A DNA stretch of 64,000 bases from Micrasema longulum (lineage: Eukaryota; Arthropoda; Insecta; Trichoptera; Brachycentridae). Shown here in pieces: positions 1 to 9,734 of this stretch (positions are counted from its first letter, which is position 1; every line of letters begins with the position of its first letter). The notes under the pieces are model-generated. The model was not told the origin of the DNA. It was given only the letters and a program-made list of their open reading frames with translations, and made no database searches. The stretch is from the NCBI GenBank assembly GCA_022494885.1, contig JAGVSM010002828.1, forward strand, positions 1 through 64,000. Reading direction: 5' to 3'. Position numbers and translations under genes: made by a program.

Positions 1-45
1 TTCTGGCGAATTGATCATGTCTCATAAATTGAATCACTGTCAGTA
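1..45 (+). repeat. Fragment of a coding-like repeat shared with 59.83-59.88 kb
   Basis: This stretch matches 59831-59875 in bases and, better, in translation: SGELIMSHKLNHCQ here against FGEFIMSNKFNPSQ there. Similarity at protein level suggests that both come from one formerly coding mobile sequence. The family is not recognised. The element runs off the left edge of the window. Confidence 0.35.
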
Positions 46-69
46 CAGAATTCACTTCTGTCTCTCCGA

Positions 70-112
70 AAAATCAAAATATTTAGGAAAATAATAAAAA
101 CGCAAATGTTTC
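70..112 (+). repeat. SINE-1 3' tail fragment
   Basis: It resembles the 3' part of SINE-1 (an aaaatttaaatattt block, then ataaaaacgcaaat), as seen complete at 6790-6842. The tRNA-like head is missing, so this is a truncated remnant. Confidence 0.35.
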
Positions 113-140
113 ACTTTATTTTTTTTATTTTTAAATTGAA

Positions 141-222
141 TATGTTAATATTAACAGCTCCCTAGGGGGTTGAATCCAGTCCTTGACTACAAAAATTTGG
201 ACAAACTCAAAATATTTTTGAT
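141..222 (-). repeat. FB-1 end module, antisense
   Basis: It carries the antisense of the FB-1 end module: cagctccctagggggttgaa, then acaaaaatttggacaaactc. The same block flanks FB-1 bodies at 40.6, 41.9 and 44.2 kb. Here it stands alone, without the body, which suggests solo end modules or heavy decay. Confidence 0.6.
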
Positions 223-225
223 GAC

Positions 226-974
226 TATATGAGTTTGACAAATTATGAATCTGTGTTTATTCTATAAAATCACACAGCTATCCAACAATATTTTTATGGT
301 TTTCATAGAATGAATTGCAAAACTTCGGCAAAAAGGAAAAAATCTTATTAAATTCACACAGTTACGAATTTCCTCAGCAAGCCTTTTTGATATATTATTA
401 TTTATACCAAAAACATTCGAAACTCCTGTAAACTGTTTGTCTTGAGGAAACAGCACAAACTTGTTATTAAGTTCCCTTATTCCGGTTTCCCTACTTTATT
501 AATAATAAGTTCTAAAAAGAAACAAAATAATCGTAAATATGAAGTTTTCCTACCTCTATAATAAGACAAACGTGCGCATGCCGTGCGAAGTATAAGATAT
601 TTATGATTAAATTATAAAAAAAACCTTGGGAATAAGTCAGCGCTACAAATTTTATTTTTGTTAAGAAAATGTACGAGTATACCAAAGAACTATTTATTAT
701 GATCGTCTTGAATACTTTTTTTATTTTTAATTTAAAGTTCAGAAGAGATTTGGCTGGTTTGATATTCTTGCACAAAATAATATCAAACTATATAAATGCC
801 CATGTTGCTCAGATTAAGCTGTCTTTGCTGTGAGAAATTTTAGAACCAATGTCGGATTATTTTCCCCTCTGCCAAGAACCCTCAGAACAATTTACAAAAT
901 ATGACTAAACAGAACTGTCAATGTGTTTCTAAACCAAGGGCAAGCATTCAAGAAGCAAGCGGTGTTATCACTTC
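226..974. other. AT-rich stretch, nothing recognised
   Basis: Only short AT-driven open frames occur (64 and 87 codons on the minus strand). Neither resembles a known family and no splice-site pattern supports an exon. Confidence 0.5.
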
Positions 975-984
975 TGACTTGAGG

Positions 985-1165
985 TGATCCACTTGCCATG
1001 TCTGTCGACTGTGCATTCATAGAGACTGGACAGCTGTGCACGTGCAAACCACGAGCCCACTGCGTGATGTCACATGATTTTCACACCACAGAAAAAATCT
1101 ACACGGCATGATAAAATATAATATGGTGGGTCGATGTTTATCGTTTTTAAATTATTTACTTATTA
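985..1165 (-). repeat. Composite repeat module G, antisense copy
   Basis: This moderately GC-rich block contains a gagactgg word, cgagcccactgcgtgat, and cacaccac followed by ctacacggc. The same words occur in reverse complement at 6370-6555, and partial copies lie at 5822-5892 and 41296-41365. In both long copies it lies just upstream of a SINE-1, so SINE-1 may be one end of a longer composite element. Confidence 0.55.
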
Positions 1166-1327
1166 AATGCTGGGCAAACATAATAACCAGTACACCATGA
1201 AACAGACTAATCTCTAATCAATTTCATTTGTAGGATTTTTACCTGAGAGTACTCGCAAAATTTAAATAATGATTTCGATTAAATTATCATAAAAATCTGT
1301 TTTGAAAAGTTTTACTATATTATTTGA

Positions 1328-1505
1328 ATTGAGTTGCGGTTCCGTGGCTAGTGTTGCGGACTCACGGATCAGAGGTCCGAGGTTCGAACCCCATTCTATT
1401 CCAACTTGATTTCCATTTCCTAATAGTAAGTTATTTACAACTTGTTGAAAATGGTCACCAAAATTAAAATATTTAGGTAATTTATAAGAACTCTAATATT
1501 CCTTT
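1328..1505 (+). mobile_element. SINE-1, tRNA-derived SINE
   Basis: The head is tRNA-like, with an A-box-like tggctagtgttgcgg and a B box ggttcgaacccc (internal Pol III promoter). A body follows with gttatttacaacttgttgaa, then an A-rich tail containing ataagaactc. At least eight more copies occur in this window in both orientations (6055, 6660, 10925, 13308, 35690, 45500, 45728, 47630). The tRNA stems are not intact, so this is a SINE and not a tRNA gene. Confidence 0.7.
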
Positions 1506-1741
1506 TTATAAAAAAACAAAAAATAAACCGAAGTGGAGTCATCATATGTAGAGTTTTACAAGAAAAATACCACGCGGCTTGTTTTTTTATTCGGAAATTC
1601 TTGTAGTAATGAAAAGACTTTAGATCATTCCATGACTTTAACCATTATACATATATATATAAATATATAGATTCTCAGATTGTTTAGGTTGTAATAGTTC
1701 ATTTATTTGTATAAAATTTTGTATGAAAATTCAAATAAATA

Positions 1742-2270
1742 AAGGCTTATGGTGAGTCTTCTATGAGTAAAACATGAGTTTACGGGTGGTATAAGCGTTT
1801 TCAAGGTGGCCGTAAAAACGTTGAAGATGACGAACGGCCCGGACGACCCAACACATCAACAACCGATGAAAACGTGAGAAAAGTGAATGAAATGGTTATG
1901 AACGATCGCCGAATCACAATCAGAAAAGTTGCTGATGATGTTGGCATATCGATTGGCTCATGCCATGAAATGTTTTCGAATGTTTTGCGTATGAAACGCT
2001 CGGTAGAAAAATTTGTTCTAAATTTTTTTAATTTTGAACAAAAACAGCGGCGAGTGGAAGTTGCTCAGGTGTCACTAAATGGAGTCATGTTATAACAGGT
2101 GAGGAAACATGGGTTTATGGATATGACGTCGACACTTAGGCTTAATCGTCCGAGTGGCGGCATTCTGGATTGCCAAGATGAAAATCGCCAAGCACGCTGA
2201 ACACGTCTAACCTTAGTGGCTGCCGCAGACAAAGTAAACATGATTACAGTTGAAAATTAAAAACATACTT
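1742..2270 (+). pseudogene. Mariner-family transposase pseudogene (N-terminal part)
   Basis: A reading frame from 1742 to 2095 encodes a mariner-like N-terminal DNA-binding region: VYGWYKRFQGGRKNVEDDER and PGRP, followed by a helix-turn-helix ending VADDVGISIGSCHEMF. An in-frame TGA at 1775-1777 interrupts it. Around 2090 the frame breaks, and TGEETWVYGYDVDT follows: the start of the catalytic domain, where the first acidic residue of the family's DD(34)D triad (normally TGDE) reads E. It then meets TAG and TAA stops. The other catalytic residues, the C terminus and clear terminal inverted repeats are not visible, so the copy is a dead remnant. Transfer by mariner elements between arthropods is well known, but nothing here dates this copy. 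Confidence 0.85.
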
Positions 2271-2284
2271 CAGGGGCATGTATA

Positions 2285-2685
2285 CCAACATAATGAAACC
2301 AATTGACAATCGGACTCTCCAAAACTGCGAAATTTAAAAATCCCTGTTTTTTCTGAACAGACTTCGTAAATCATTAATGCCAATCTATTAGGGCTCTCAG
2401 AAGCCTGTAGATTGAATAAATTTTCTTAAAAAAGTAAGCAAACGTAATTTTGCTAAAAAAAATAGTCTATTGTTTTAATTTATATCATTATCATCCCCCT
2501 TTTAGCAGCCATTGGTTCATAGGATGCTGCATTGTTTAATCAAATGCAGACAAAATGCCCCGGTCACTGTGAGTTAGGCAAATTAAATGGAGGCCCTTTA
2601 TCGGATATTATCATGGTCATTTTGCAAACACGAATAGTAGCAAAAACTAGATTTACTTGTTTCATAATAGCTTTTGTCCATGATA
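2285..2685. other. AT-rich stretch, weak repeat similarity
   Basis: No gene is seen. Part of this stretch (about 2630-2690, tttacttgtttcataatagc) resembles 26460-26500, so it is probably an old interspersed repeat. Confidence 0.4.
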
Positions 2686-2689
2686 ATAA

Positions 2690-2815
2690 TTTTTAAATTA
2701 AATAACATGTAATTAATGTTAGTAAATATTCGAATAAAACAACTTATTGACTTTATATGTTAACCGGTTTTGAGACGTTCCCGTCTCTTCATCAAGACAC
2801 TCACTTAATTTACAT
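2690..2815 (-). repeat. Penelope-type retroelement fragment with hammerhead-like fold, copy A
   Basis: Read on the minus strand, this aligns with 51175-51290 over the hammerhead-like core and about 60 bases downstream (ccggttaacatataaagtc, then a gaatattta block). Terminal hammerhead motifs of this layout are known from Penelope-like elements. No RT or GIY-YIG coding sequence is seen here, so the assignment rests on the motif. Confidence 0.45.
2761..2796 (-). ncRNA. Hammerhead-ribozyme-like motif, degenerate
   Basis: On the minus strand the order is CTTGATGA, a 5-bp stem II (gagac 5' arm, gtctc 3' arm), then AAAA where the family has GAAA, then palindromic ACCGGT followed by TA. The layout matches type I hammerheads with a tiny stem III. 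The first core box has an extra or changed base and the G of GAAA reads A, so self-cleavage is unlikely in this copy. Confidence 0.4.
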
Positions 2816-2819
2816 GTAA

Positions 2820-3424
2820 ATACTAGAATTCACTTTCACGTTCACTATCACTATAGTGTACAAAGTATTTAAGAAAAAATACATAAATAAGATGCAGAGT
2901 TAAGGGAGATGCAAACACCACCATGTCGGAACATGCACTATAATTAGGTTAATTTTTATTTTGGATTGGATTATCATTATTTTATCATTTTTTCAACTTC
3001 GACGCCCTTCGTACAGGTCACTAAAAGATTAACATCACAATCATGCATATATCACTGTGTATTTACTGCACATTCTCTCAAAGACGAGAATTTCACTAGT
3101 ATCGGTCACTATTGTGGGGTACCTCTGAAAATCTTCCATTTCTCAACCCAAGAGCTTACAAACTAGTTCAATCGTCTGTTACTTAAAGCTAAGGTAAGCA
3201 AAGTACCATAAAACCAGATGTACCATCCTTAATGGAACAAGTGGTTTTTAATGTTGCAGAATAATTATGTGCTATTCCTCTGGACTTCCTGCTGGACGAG
3301 TATTTTTGACTTTATGACTACTCTGTGGTAAAAATACTGAATCAGAAAATTGAGTGAAGATAGTTCTTTCTCGTGAGATAGTAGATCACGCATTCACCTA
3401 CCATTCTTGAGGTCCTGGGCATGG
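2820..3424. other. Nothing recognised
   Basis: A 66-codon open frame at 2966-3166 (+) has no recognisable similarity. The stretch is probably intergenic or old repeat. Confidence 0.45.
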
Positions 3425-3495
3425 CAGAAATATTTCATTATTTCTGGACTCACATCTGAAACGTAAAGCTGATCACTTCAGGTAACATATGACTG
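3425..3495 (+). repeat. SINE-2 internal fragment
   Basis: The words atttcattatttctggactc and aagctgatcacttcaggtaac match the body of SINE-2 at 4190-4260. The tRNA-like head is absent, and only a partial trace (ggtcctgggcatgg) precedes it. Confidence 0.5.
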
Positions 3496-3499
3496 AAAA

Positions 3500-4080
3500 A
3501 TACTGTATTTGGTTTATCACTCAATTCCCTTTTGCACTGCCGGGTGTAGGAAAGGGATTTATACTGACGAAATACTTTTTTAATATAAAACAAATTATGA
3601 TCTGAGTTACCTTTCAATAATAATCCGAAAATCCCATTAGCCAAAGTAAAGAAAATATTGTACTTACAGAATCCAAAAAAGTTGATGGTTTCATAAAGCA
3701 TCCCTTATAAGCTATTAACCTTAAGGCACTTTGTTACCTCATCTCAATATCCCTCAGACAATATTATTTTATACTTTCTTATTAACCGAGGCGATATTAA
3801 ATTAGGAAAACAATTTTCTCTCCGGAAAGTCTTGAGAAAACTCAAGTCATTTGATTAATTTGTATTTGTTTATGTACAGATAGAGAAAAGAAACCAATAA
3901 AAGACATCTCGTCACATTGACTTCTTAACTTTTATCTTCGTCACATGACTTATTAACTTTATTTGTCAATTTTTACTTAAAAGTCAAAAGTTTTTGGTGA
4001 GTGTCGAAAAAAAAATTGCATAATTTATTTAATTTTATATAAAATTAGGGAAGGTGGTTTTAGATAGGTTGGGCTAAGTT
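3500..4080. other. AT-rich stretch, nothing recognised
   Basis: An 83-codon minus-strand frame crosses the SINE-2 fragment and this region. It has no recognisable similarity and is treated as chance. Confidence 0.45.
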
Positions 4081-4082
4081 TG

Positions 4083-4350
4083 TCGGCCTAGTGGTGTAAT
4101 GGTCAGCGTATTTGCCTACCACGCAAGAGGTCTCGGGTTCGATTCGCGACATGGTTGATATGAAATATTATTTAAAAAGGTGTTTTTACACTAGAATATT
4201 TCATAATCTCTGGACTGGTACCTGAAGCGTACAACTGATCACCTTACCTTCATGTAACAAAAATGATCAAGATACGCTGCGATTAGTGTACCAATACAGT
4301 GCCCTATGCACCATTAGGTACGGAAAGGGAAAGATGATGATGATGAAGTT
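4083..4350 (+). mobile_element. SINE-2, tRNA-Gly-like SINE
   Basis: The head resembles tRNA-Gly(GCC): an A-box-like tagtggtgtaatggtcag, a middle part tgcctaccacgcaagag, and B box gggttcgattc. The body (tggactggtacctgaagcg, then gatcaagatacgctgcg and agtgccctatgcacc) ends in a short (gat)n tail at about 4331-4345. Further copies or pieces lie at 3425, 29868, 30722 and 35205. This is the most complete copy. Confidence 0.7.
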
Positions 4351-5455
4351 TAGAAATAAAATAAAAGTATTCCTCACTAACTTAATTCAATCTATCCTAA
4401 TCTAACCTGGTGGATTTTGGTTTGTTTCCATAAGGCTAGTTTTCAACCACCCAATACATTGAACGTTTTGCTATTTCAATTCATTTAATGAATGAACCAG
4501 CGATTCGATTGAATGCTGGCATTTAATGAACAGCCTAGCCGTCCAATTGAGTGGCTGATTTAACGATTTGGCGGCGACAAATACACAAGGTAGTCGGTTA
4601 TATATATAAGCATGGTAGTAAATTATGTTCCATTTTAATTTTACTACGAAAGGGACAAATTAATATTAAATAAAATAAACGTATAAATGTACATATATTT
4701 ATATCTTACAAGGCTACTTTAGGAGACATTGTCAAAATGAGTTTGAAAAATACTTTATGAAACATCATTCAATAAATTGATTTGATTCCGATTCTAAATT
4801 GCCAAACTTAGAGGAGAAAATACTGACGATACCCCTCGAGGGCGGGTGGCGCCGGCCAAAGGGCGGAAATTAAAAATCCCCTTTGTAAATTTTATTCCTA
4901 TTATTATTACGTGAAAGCAAATTATTTTTAAAATGGTTCCGTTTTGGTGACTCGCTCTGGGGCTGGTGATAGTGGAGACAAGAATGGCTTAAGGGCATGG
5001 AAAGGGGATGCTGAGCAAGGGATGAAAATGTTGTTTTATTTGCAGAATATAAAGTAAATATTTCGACGTTATTATTTCGACGAGTTTGTTACGAAGTAAC
5101 ATGTTTACGGAGTCCAAGTAATATTTAATGTTTAAGAAGTGATTATTTGCAGTTTACGTGGAAGAAAAAGGTTATTTTAAATATCGTTTTAAGCATCTCA
5201 ATGTTGATTTAGTATTATAAATGGTGTTAAAACAAAGAACAATATATCATTAGGTCATATTTCAGATTGATTCTTTGCAATTTTAGAAAGTTTTGGTGCA
5301 GCATGTAATATTTAGATCACATTTCGAATAATGTTTTGAATTTATTTAAATATTTCAAGACAAAAAAATTATAATTTGGGCGTACTTTAATTAATAATTA
5401 TTATTAAGTTGAACATTAAAAATATTTTTAAACATTCTCCACTTAAGTCTGTTCA
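4351..5455. other. Mostly AT-rich, one GC patch, nothing recognised
   Basis: A short GC-rich patch (4834-4870, with a cctcgagggcgggtggcgcc core) stands out in AT-rich surroundings, but it is too short to assign. No gene is supported. Confidence 0.4.
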
Positions 5456-5600
5456 TTTTTAGTATTTTTTTTTTTATCTATTTTTTTTATTTTACGTTTT
5501 ATATGAAACTTTTTTTTAAAAATATGAATACCTTACTGGGCACAACCCGTGTCGAGGCATTCATTTGCATTATTTAATATATTGTATTCATAGTGTCTAA
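5456..5600 (-). repeat. Antisense 3' end of a jockey-like LINE
   Basis: The reverse complement reads cctcgacacgggttgtgccc and then A-rich sequence. This corresponds to gcttgacacgggcatagcc just before the AAATAA tail at 12.1 kb. It is a LINE 3' end without recognisable coding sequence. Confidence 0.45.
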
Positions 5601-5688
5601 AAAAGATATATAAACTACATATTAAATATTACATATTCATATTTAAATCCACATAGATATATATATACATATATAATAGTAAGAGAAA

Positions 5689-5725
5689 AAAAAAAGAAAA
5701 AAAAAAGAGAAGAAAAAGAAAACAA
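5689..5725. repeat. Purine-rich low-complexity tract
   Basis: A-rich and G-interrupted simple sequence, all purine on the plus strand. It has no further structure. Confidence 0.7.
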
Positions 5726-5821
5726 CATTATATTATTAGTACAACTCACACATTTAACTACTGTGCAGACATTAGGTCAAGTAACAAGCTAATTATTACA
5801 AGAGTTTCCAAATAAACAAAC

Positions 5822-5892
5822 CAGCCGCGTGATATCCGACGGAGAATAGCCCATTTCACACATATCATCGTAATCTAAACGGCACAGTAAAA
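5822..5892 (-). repeat. Module G, short antisense copy
   Basis: Words cgcgtgatatccg, gcccatttcacac and atctaaacggc match module G in the orientation of the 985-1165 copy. It is only about 70 bp long and lies close to the sense copy at 6370. Confidence 0.45.
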
Positions 5893-6054
5893 TTATAGTG
5901 AAATAACTTTTATTAGATTCGTTTGTACCTATTTGAATTTAATAGTATTTGTGTTTTTGTTTTTTTTTTTCATAAAACTTCATAGTTAATGATTATTATA
6001 AAAATCGGTAAATATGTTCAATTTAAATATATATATTTATATGAATGTTCTTAT

Positions 6055-6218
6055 AATCATACCCAAATATTTTGACTTTGGTGACCATTTTCAACGTGTT
6101 GCAAATAACTCAGTATTAGGAAATGGAAATTAAGTTGGGGTAGAGTGGGTTCGAATTTCAGACCTCTGATCCGTGATTCCGCAACACTAGCCACGGGACC
6201 GCAACTCTATTCAAATAA
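6055..6218 (-). mobile_element. SINE-1, antisense
   Basis: This is the reverse complement of SINE-1: a tail block at 6060-6120, the B box (as gggttcgaatttc, decayed) and the head ending near gggaccgcaactc. Together with module G (6370-6555) it forms an inverted partner of 985-1505. Confidence 0.7.
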
Positions 6219-6369
6219 TATGGTAAAACTTAACAAAATATATTTTAGTGATGATTTTATAAAAATCATTATTTAAATTTAGAGTGTACTCTCAGGTAAA
6301 AATCCTGCAAAAAAAATCGACTAGAGATTATTCGGTTTCATAGTGTACCGGTTATTGTGTTTGCCAGTT

Positions 6370-6555
6370 ATTAAATTAGTAAATAATTGTTCGACAATAA
6401 ACATTGATCCACCGCCACCGTGTTGTATTTTATCGGGCCGTGTAGATTTTAGCCGCGGTGTGAAATGGGCCGATCATGCGATATCACGCAGTGGGCTCGG
6501 GGTTTGTATGTGCACAGCGGTCCAGTCTCCGTGAATGTACGGTAGGCGAAACCGT
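6370..6555 (+). repeat. Module G, sense copy
   Basis: Words gtgtagattttagccgcgg, tgtgaaatgggccgatcatg and cgcagtgggctcg mirror 985-1165 on the other strand. The link between G and SINE-1 (about 6220-6370, holding ctctcaggtaaaaatcctgc) is also conserved at 1170-1330. The repeated unit is therefore about 500 bp and includes SINE-1. Confidence 0.55.
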
Positions 6556-6659
6556 TGTCCACTTACAGATGTTTTAGTCCTTTTTTATTTTTTTTCTATT
6601 TTTATTTCGTCTTAAAATTAATTAAATAAAATAAAAAAACGAAAAAATATATGAATCGA

Positions 6660-6842
6660 ACCGGGTCGTAGTCCTGTGGCTGGTGTTGCGGACTCACGGA
6701 TCAGATGTCTAAGGTTCGAACCCCACTCTACCAAGACATGAATCCAATTTTCTTAAAGTGAGTTATTTACAACTCGTTGAAAATGACCCCCAAAATTTAA
6801 ATATTTGAGTAAATCATAAAAACGCAAATATTTCTTAAAAAT
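6660..6842 (+). mobile_element. SINE-1
   Basis: A well-preserved copy: gtagtcctgtggctggtgtt head, ggttcgaaccccac B box, ttatttacaactcgttgaaa body, and a tail with ataaaaacgcaaatatttct. No clear target-site duplication is seen by eye. Confidence 0.7.
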
Positions 6843-6974
6843 AAAAAAACGTTTTAATAAACCATCGTTATCATTTTTGGGGATATTTTCTTGTAACGTG
6901 CAAATAACGGGATGTTGAAATAATATAACGAAAATAAAATATTCCACGTTACTTTTCATATAATAAAAACAAAT

Positions 6975-7182
6975 GGCGGTTTTAAGTGGCCACATACTAT
7001 GTAACATTTATCATCTTGCCTATGCAGGTGATAGATCACATGCCCTGTAAATGACTACACTTCCATACTTACTTCTCTAAAATGTTCTCTATCTATCTTT
7101 ATTTGTTGATTTTGACAACTCCCTCGGGGGGTGAAATCTAGTCTTTGGTTTACAAACATTTGGTTAAATTCAAAATAAATTA
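6975..7182 (-). repeat. FB-1, collapsed foldback copy
   Basis: The left part reads sense FB-1 (tttaagtggccac, then gtaacatttatcatcttgcc). It then turns into antisense FB-1 (gccctgtaaatg, acttccatac, tctctaaaatgttct) and the antisense end module (ctccctcggggggtgaaatc). The switch of orientation inside 200 bp shows a foldback whose centre has been lost. Confidence 0.55.
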
Positions 7183-7184
7183 TC

Positions 7185-8308
7185 GATTATCGTAAAGAAA
7201 GAATTTAATCTTAGTCAGAAAATCATTAGTAATAAGAAAAAATGTATTTTTCTATGAGCAAGTTGACTAAAATTGATACACGTATGTCAATATCTGCTCT
7301 AATATTATTTTGTTTGTTTTCATTTTGACAAGGCATTTGTTCTACCCCATAACGTTCATGATTTGATATCAAATATTTAAATTGTATCTGAGAACCCGTG
7401 AAATAACACGGGTTATATAAATGTATATTTTTGTCTTTGAAAATTGTTTTTCTTTGAAATTATAGCTTCGGGGCGCAATTTCCTTTCTATTACAGTGGGG
7501 CCGTTTTTTCAAAAGCCAGAAAGATGGAGTTAAAATTTTTAAATGACTTTTTTATTTTATTATTACTTTTTTATTTTATAAGAAACTTCACAATTTATAA
7601 TTAAAGTTATTGGGTAAGTTTTTTAGTTTTTATCATATTTTTTGGTTAATTTTTTAATTTCAGTGTTGTTGCTGTTTTAACATTGTGAGGTAAGTAATTT
7701 TACATTGTTAGTCCATTGGTTATAAGTAAGGTTTGGCCTTTTCTTGTTTTGGCTCTTTGTATGTGTTCGTGTTGTGTTCTTTTCGTGTTGAGATTGTGAA
7801 TATTAGATTTTCTTGTCAGCGAGATGTCATAGTGTGTCATTGTGTCCTTAGTTGTTTTTAAAAGCTTATCGTAATAAAAGGAAAATTTTGACAGTAAAAT
7901 TTTAAACCAAAATCAATATTCAAACTTCAAAAATGCCAAAATAATTTAAGACTGCAGGATAAAATTTGGAAATAAAATATTTTACAAAAATCTTAACCGA
8001 ATTTCTAAAAGTGTAAGCATTTTTACTTCACATCAATAGATTGTAAAATGTATATAATATTATAAATATGTATGTACACATAGATTTGTATGAAAAGAGC
8101 GTTACTTCCAAAACTTCCACAGTTTATACTTAATTATTTGTTCCGTCTAAGTTTAAATATACTGGACTGATTACGGGTATACAGTTATTTAACAAATAAA
8201 TATTTTTTTTAATTTTCGATAAATTTAACAACTAACTGCTATCTAAATTGTCGCCTCTATTGTAGTTATTGTATTTTTTTCTTAAAACATTATCTTCTTT
8301 TCATTAAT
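7185..8308. other. AT-rich stretch with one small hairpin
   Basis: No gene is recognised. A perfect 8-bp hairpin lies at 7393-7414 (aacccgtg, 6-base loop, cacgggtt). There are no other structured features. Confidence 0.45.
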
Positions 8309-8309
8309 T

Positions 8310-8372
8310 ATATATAATAAATACTTTAAAGTATAAACCACAAGAGTCGTATTAAACGAAATGTTCAGGAAA
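8310..8372 (+). repeat. Repeat J, shared in inverse with 52.40-52.47 kb
   Basis: The segment with tataaaccacaagagtcg and cgaaatgttcagg is matched in reverse complement at 52425-52465 (cctgaacgtttcgttc, gactcctgtggttta). Similar signatures occur near the ends of retroelements, but the class is not established here. Confidence 0.45.
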
Positions 8373-8374
8373 TA

Positions 8375-8725
8375 AAATGTTGTGAATTTGCAATTTCCAA
8401 AACATTTCAACCAATCTATAAAAAACTTTGAATGTAAAACAATGATAATTTTGATAAAAATAATGGCATTTACTATATTTATTAAAAAAGCAAATCTGAC
8501 ACTTTTGGCATTTAAAGAAAATGAACTTAAAATTTTTATTTTAACTTTAAAATGCATTTTAATGACAAAAATAGACTTTGTTGTTTTATTTAAGTATAAA
8601 ATAGCTTTCTGCAATTACAAAATAAATTATTTAGTTTAATTTTTAACCACCAAATGGCAAAAAAGGACTCCCATGTAAGGTACAGATATTATATAATATG
8701 CCTTTTATAAATTATTTTTTTGAAT
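8375..8725. other. AT-rich, overlapping chance frames
   Basis: Two opposing AT-rich open frames of 85 and 110 codons overlap almost fully (8282-8639), as expected from skewed base composition. Neither is supported as a gene. Confidence 0.5.
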
Positions 8726-8726
8726 T

Positions 8727-9189
8727 ATGGAATTGTAAAATGAAGCTGAAAGTAGGTTAAATGCTGTCGAAATGCGATCTCTCCGGCGAAAGTGTGGTAA
8801 AACGATGTATGATAGGTGCACGAATGTCGAAATCCGTGAACTGTGTAAGGCTGAGACATGCATTATCGACAGAATCAAGAAAGGGGTGCTGCGTTGGTTT
8901 GGATATGTACAGCGAATGGCCAGCAAAAGAACAGCTAACAGGATCTACGATGCGAATGTTAATGGATGCAGAAAACAAAGAAGACCGAGAAAGACATGCC
9001 ACGATCATGTCCATCAAATACTTGAAGATAGACATGTCAAAAGTAGGAATAATCGGCGTGCGTGCATGAGAAGATGTATGAATGTAGAGGAAGCGAGGTC
9101 TGTATGCAAAGTTAGAGTGAAATGGCGTTGTATCCTCTCTGCATACCCCTACGGAAAAACGGCGTGATGGTTTGTTGTTGTTGTTGTTA
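8727..9189 (+). pseudogene. LINE-A 3' end (post-RT C-terminal domain)
   Basis: This is the C-terminal tail of a non-LTR retrotransposon polyprotein. In order it shows ESRLNAVEMRSLRRKCGKTM, VEIRELC, IKKGVLRWFGYVQRM, GCRKQRRPRKT, NNRRACMRRCMNVEEA and VKWRCILSAYPYGKTA with a normal stop, then a (TTG)n tail at about 9172-9188. The tail marks the true 3' end. The 5' end stops inside the post-RT region, a typical target-primed 5' truncation, with one in-frame TAA just upstream of ESRLN. The RT and endonuclease domains are absent. Five other LINE-A pieces lie at 33.7, 34.9, 54.5, 58.2 and 60.9 kb. The longest clean frame in the window (131 codons from 8772) lies here. Confidence 0.8.
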
Positions 9190-9665
9190 TATTTACTTCC
9201 TCTTTCTACATTTTCTGTTTCCTCTTTCTTCCCTGTTTTCCTATCCCGCTTCCTTTTAGTTCTAGCGAACTGTTCGTAATTGTTTTATCATTGTTTTTTT
9301 TATTATATGAACCCGTAGGTAATAAATCAAATTGTTTTTTTTTATTGTTAATATTTTGTTTTTTAATATTAATTTATTGAGGTTGAGTTTTTTTGTTTTT
9401 TATAATTGTTTCTTTTTTTTAAACTTTTATAACGTATTTTTTAAATGTTGCATTTTTTTTCAACTTTTATTATAATATTCTCATTTTTATAATATACATT
9501 AGTACATACGTATAAAGCTTTAGGACAGGTATTTTTCTATCTAGTGAAGCTGCTAGGAATATTTGCTTGCAATTTTACATGTTAAGTACTTATTTTAATT
9601 TTATTTCATTTTTGATAAACGCCGTATTCCAGCACTGAACTGAAATATGTCTGTGTTAATTTTAG
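9190..9665. other. T-rich stretch, nothing recognised
   Basis: Long T-rich runs (9290-9480) give no coding or repeat signal I can assign. Confidence 0.45.
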
Positions 9666-9732
9666 TATCCAAGTTTCTGACGTCACTACAACCTGTGAAG
9701 ATCTATTGTGACGGAGTTGGTTTCAGTAATTA
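9666..9732 (+). repeat. Repeat K
   Basis: The words gacgtcactacaacctgtgaagatctattgtg align with gatgtcactgcgacccgagaagatatattgtaacg at 43757-43815 in the same order. A shorter relative may lie at 17095-17145. It is interspersed and its class is unknown. Confidence 0.4.
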
Positions 9733-9734
9733 AA

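Noticed and set aside
8282..8639. Opposing 110- and 85-codon ORFs
   Set aside because: Full overlap on opposite strands in AT-rich DNA, lysine/isoleucine/phenylalanine bias and no similarity point to chance frames.
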